DNA of 64,000 nucleotides from the NCBI RefSeq assembly GCF_030542965.1, contig NZ_JAUAOA010000009.1, positions 39,686-103,685 on the forward strand, read 5' to 3'. Positions within the stretch are counted from its first letter, which is position 1; each line of letters starts with the position of its first letter. The notes under the pieces were generated by a model. The model was not told the DNA's origin, did no database searches, and worked only from the letters and a program-made list of their open reading frames with translations. Origin of the DNA: Azotosporobacter soli. GTDB lineage: Bacteria; Bacillota; Negativicutes; SG130. This document shows, piece by piece, positions 62,521 through 64,000 of this stretch. The position numbers and the translations under genes were made by a program.

Positions 62521-63978
62521 ATGTACGAGAAAAAAGATCGAAGTCAACAAAGCCAAATTGAATTCTTCTGCTTAGAAGATTTAGTACCGAAAGATCATAT
62601 ATTACGAGACATTGAACGAGCCATCGATTTTCGCTTCATCTACGACGAAGTCGACGGTTTATATAGCGACTCCGAACGAGGCAAACCAGGAATTGATCCG
62701 GTGAGTCTGTTTAAGATCGTACTGATTCAATACCTGTTCGGCATTCGTAGCATGCGTCAAACCATGAAAGAAATTGAAGTAAATATGGCTTACCGCTGGT
62801 TTATCGGATACGGCCTTACCGAAAAAGTCCCGCACTTTTCAACCTTCGGCAAGAATTATACCCGGCGTTTTCAAGGAAGCGATGTGTTTGAGCGGATCTT
62901 TATGCGCATCCTGTACGAAGCAGTAAACTGCGGTTTCATTGATGCAAGTTCCGTATTCATTGACGGAACCCATATCAAAGCACGAGCCAACAAAAAGAAA
63001 AGCGCAAAAGTGTTTGTGCCGATTCCGGCCAAGCAATATCAAGATGAACTGAATGCGGAAATTCAAGCCGATCGCGAAAACCATGGCAAGAAACGGTTAA
63101 AAGATAAAGACGACGATGAAAATCCGCCGCAAGGTAAAACCATCACGCAAAGTACGACGGATCCGGAAAGCGGCTTGTTTCATAAAGGCGAGCATGAAAA
63201 ATGCTTTGCCTACGTAACCAACACGGCTTGTGACCGGCATAACTTCATATTAGGATACGAAGTCGCAGCGGGCAATGTTAATGACAGTCGATTGTTTGAT
63301 GAACTGTATGAACGAGTCGTCAGTTATTTCCCTGAAACCGAAACCGTTGCCGTCGATGCGGGCTACAAAACGCCCTGGATTATGAAACAAATTATCGACA
63401 GTGGCCGAATTCCTGTCGTTCCCTACAAGCGTCCTATGACAAAAGAAGGGTTCTTCAAGAAATATGAATACGTATATGATGAATATTATGAATGCATGAT
63501 TTGCCCTGGCAACCAGGCGCTTGGCTACAGTACGACGAATCGTGAAGGATATCAAGAATATAAAAGCGATGCAAAACAATGCAAAGTGTGTCCGCATTTA
63601 GAGCAATGCACGCAGAGCAAAGCGCATCAAAAGCAAGTCCAAAGGCATGTATGGGAATCCTATCTGGAACTTGCTGATGAGTATCGGCACATGCCGATAT
63701 ATCGCGATATTTACAAATTGCGCTCGCAAACAATTGAGCGTGTCTTTGCAGATGCAAAAGAAAAGCATGCAATGCGCTATACGCAACTGCGTGGCCTGCA
63801 GAAAGTGAAAATGCAGGTGACGCTTACTTTTGCATGCATGAATCTGAAAAAACTGGCGACCTGGAAGAAACGCAGGGGTATATTACCGCCTGTTTTTCAA
63901 CGTTTTTTCGAAAAACTGCGTTTTTGCAGTGAAAATTGGATAACTGAAATTGAAAAATGCACCTTACGCTTTGCGTAA
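62521..63978 (+). CDS. IS1182-family DDE transposase
   Basis: The 485-residue transposase has an N-terminal DUF772-like domain (about 15-110; FFCLEDLVPKDHILRDIER, GIDPVSLFKIVLIQYLFG). The DDE catalytic core has Asp in FIDGTHIKARANK, Asp in VAVDAGYKTPW and Glu in QTIERVFADAKE. A cysteine-containing insertion (CMICPG, CKVCPHLEQC) resembles a zinc finger and is common in this family. No frameshift or stop is present, so it is probably active. Confidence 0.95.
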   Translation: MYEKKDRSQQSQIEFFCLEDLVPKDHILRDIERAIDFRFIYDEVDGLYSDSERGKPGIDPVSLFKIVLIQYLFGIRSMRQTMKEIEVNMAYRWFIGYGLTEKVPHFSTFGKNYTRRFQGSDVFERIFMRILYEAVNCGFIDASSVFIDGTHIKARANKKKSAKVFVPIPAKQYQDELNAEIQADRENHGKKRLKDKDDDENPPQGKTITQSTTDPESGLFHKGEHEKCFAYVTNTACDRHNFILGYEVAAGNVNDSRLFDELYERVVSYFPETETVAVDAGYKTPWIMKQIIDSGRIPVVPYKRPMTKEGFFKKYEYVYDEYYECMICPGNQALGYSTTNREGYQEYKSDAKQCKVCPHLEQCTQSKAHQKQVQRHVWESYLELADEYRHMPIYRDIYKLRSQTIERVFADAKEKHAMRYTQLRGLQKVKMQVTLTFACMNLKKLATWKKRRGILPPVFQRFFEKLRFCSENWITEIEKCTLRFA

Positions 63979-64000
63979 AGTGCATTTTGTCGACGGTCTG

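Larger units (their letters stand above)
62457..64000 (+). mobile_element. IS1182-family insertion sequence
   Basis: The element is bounded by inverted repeats CAGACTGTAGACAAA (62457-62471) and the complement of TTTGTCGACGGTCTG (63986-64000), which match at 13 of 15 positions. It contains one intact transposase gene. The right repeat ends at the last base of the window, so any target duplication on that side cannot be seen, and a few terminal bases may be missing. Confidence 0.92.

Noticed and set aside
62311..62556. Minus-strand open frame of 81 codons crossing the IS left end
   Set aside because: It spans the insertion boundary and the palindromic terminator, so it is not an ancestral gene and has no ribosome site.

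Overview
The window comes from a low-to-mid G+C anaerobe of the Firmicutes. The best guess is a motile member of the Negativicutes, such as a Sporomusaceae relative. That guess rests on gene content: the futalosine menaquinone pathway, anaerobic cobalamin genes, a LevR/sigma54 PTS, CIRCE-controlled groESL, DUF4127 and DUF212 proteins, and a DPPR-synthase-like prenyltransferase. No rRNA or other strong phylogenetic marker was seen, so the assignment is an inference. Nearly every gene lies on the minus strand, so reading right to left follows transcription.

Layout, left to right. 1-5.9 kb: a purine locus (NCS2 permease, purE, purC, purF, purM, purN cut by the window edge) behind a leader with a guanine aptamer followed by a ykkC-type aptamer, probably for PRPP, and a terminator. 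6-9.8 kb: three consecutive response regulators (REC-DUF3369-HD-GYP, REC-HDOD, REC with an unknown output). 9.9-16.9 kb: a NUDIX hydrolase, guaA, a menaquinone operon (mqnE-mqnA-mqnC plus an MTAP-like phosphorylase) and an unknown membrane protein. 17-21.2 kb: groES-groEL under CIRCE and a PdtaS/PdtaR-like pair with an ANTAR output. 21.3-28.7 kb: a housekeeping operon acpS-nnr-amidase-GerM lipoprotein-thiL-tsaE-tsaB-rimI-tsaD. 28.8-31.8 kb: motAB, ferritin and a small orphan gene.

31.8-39.9 kb is a carbon-control locus. It holds a LevR-type sigma54 activator and an operon for soluble PTS EIIA-Man, EIIB-Man, HPr, Enzyme I and a phosphofructokinase. A near-perfect sigma54 promoter precedes this operon, which contains no EIIC or EIID. 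A second, separately terminated phosphofructokinase lies next to it. 40-46 kb: a nucleoid-associated protein, pheA, a stand-alone FliK-type protein, a DedA/YqaA membrane protein and an HD-GYP phosphodiesterase. 46-51 kb: a cluster that looks like polyprenyl-phosphate-pentose synthesis and use (DPPR-synthase-like UbiA, SMR-type flippase, PAP2-like DUF212, GT-C glycosyltransferase, secreted DUF4127).

51-56 kb: a cupin with a CRP/FNR-type site, clpB with repeated AGTCAAA heptads at its promoter, a DUF1624 acyltransferase-like membrane protein and an orphan ZnuA-like lipoprotein. 56-62.4 kb: a cobalamin-riboswitch operon (cbiL-cbiK-btuF-btuC-btuD) that runs without a gap into a DrrA/ABC-2 exporter pair. 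62.46-64 kb: an apparently complete IS1182-family insertion sequence whose right inverted repeat ends at the last base of the window.
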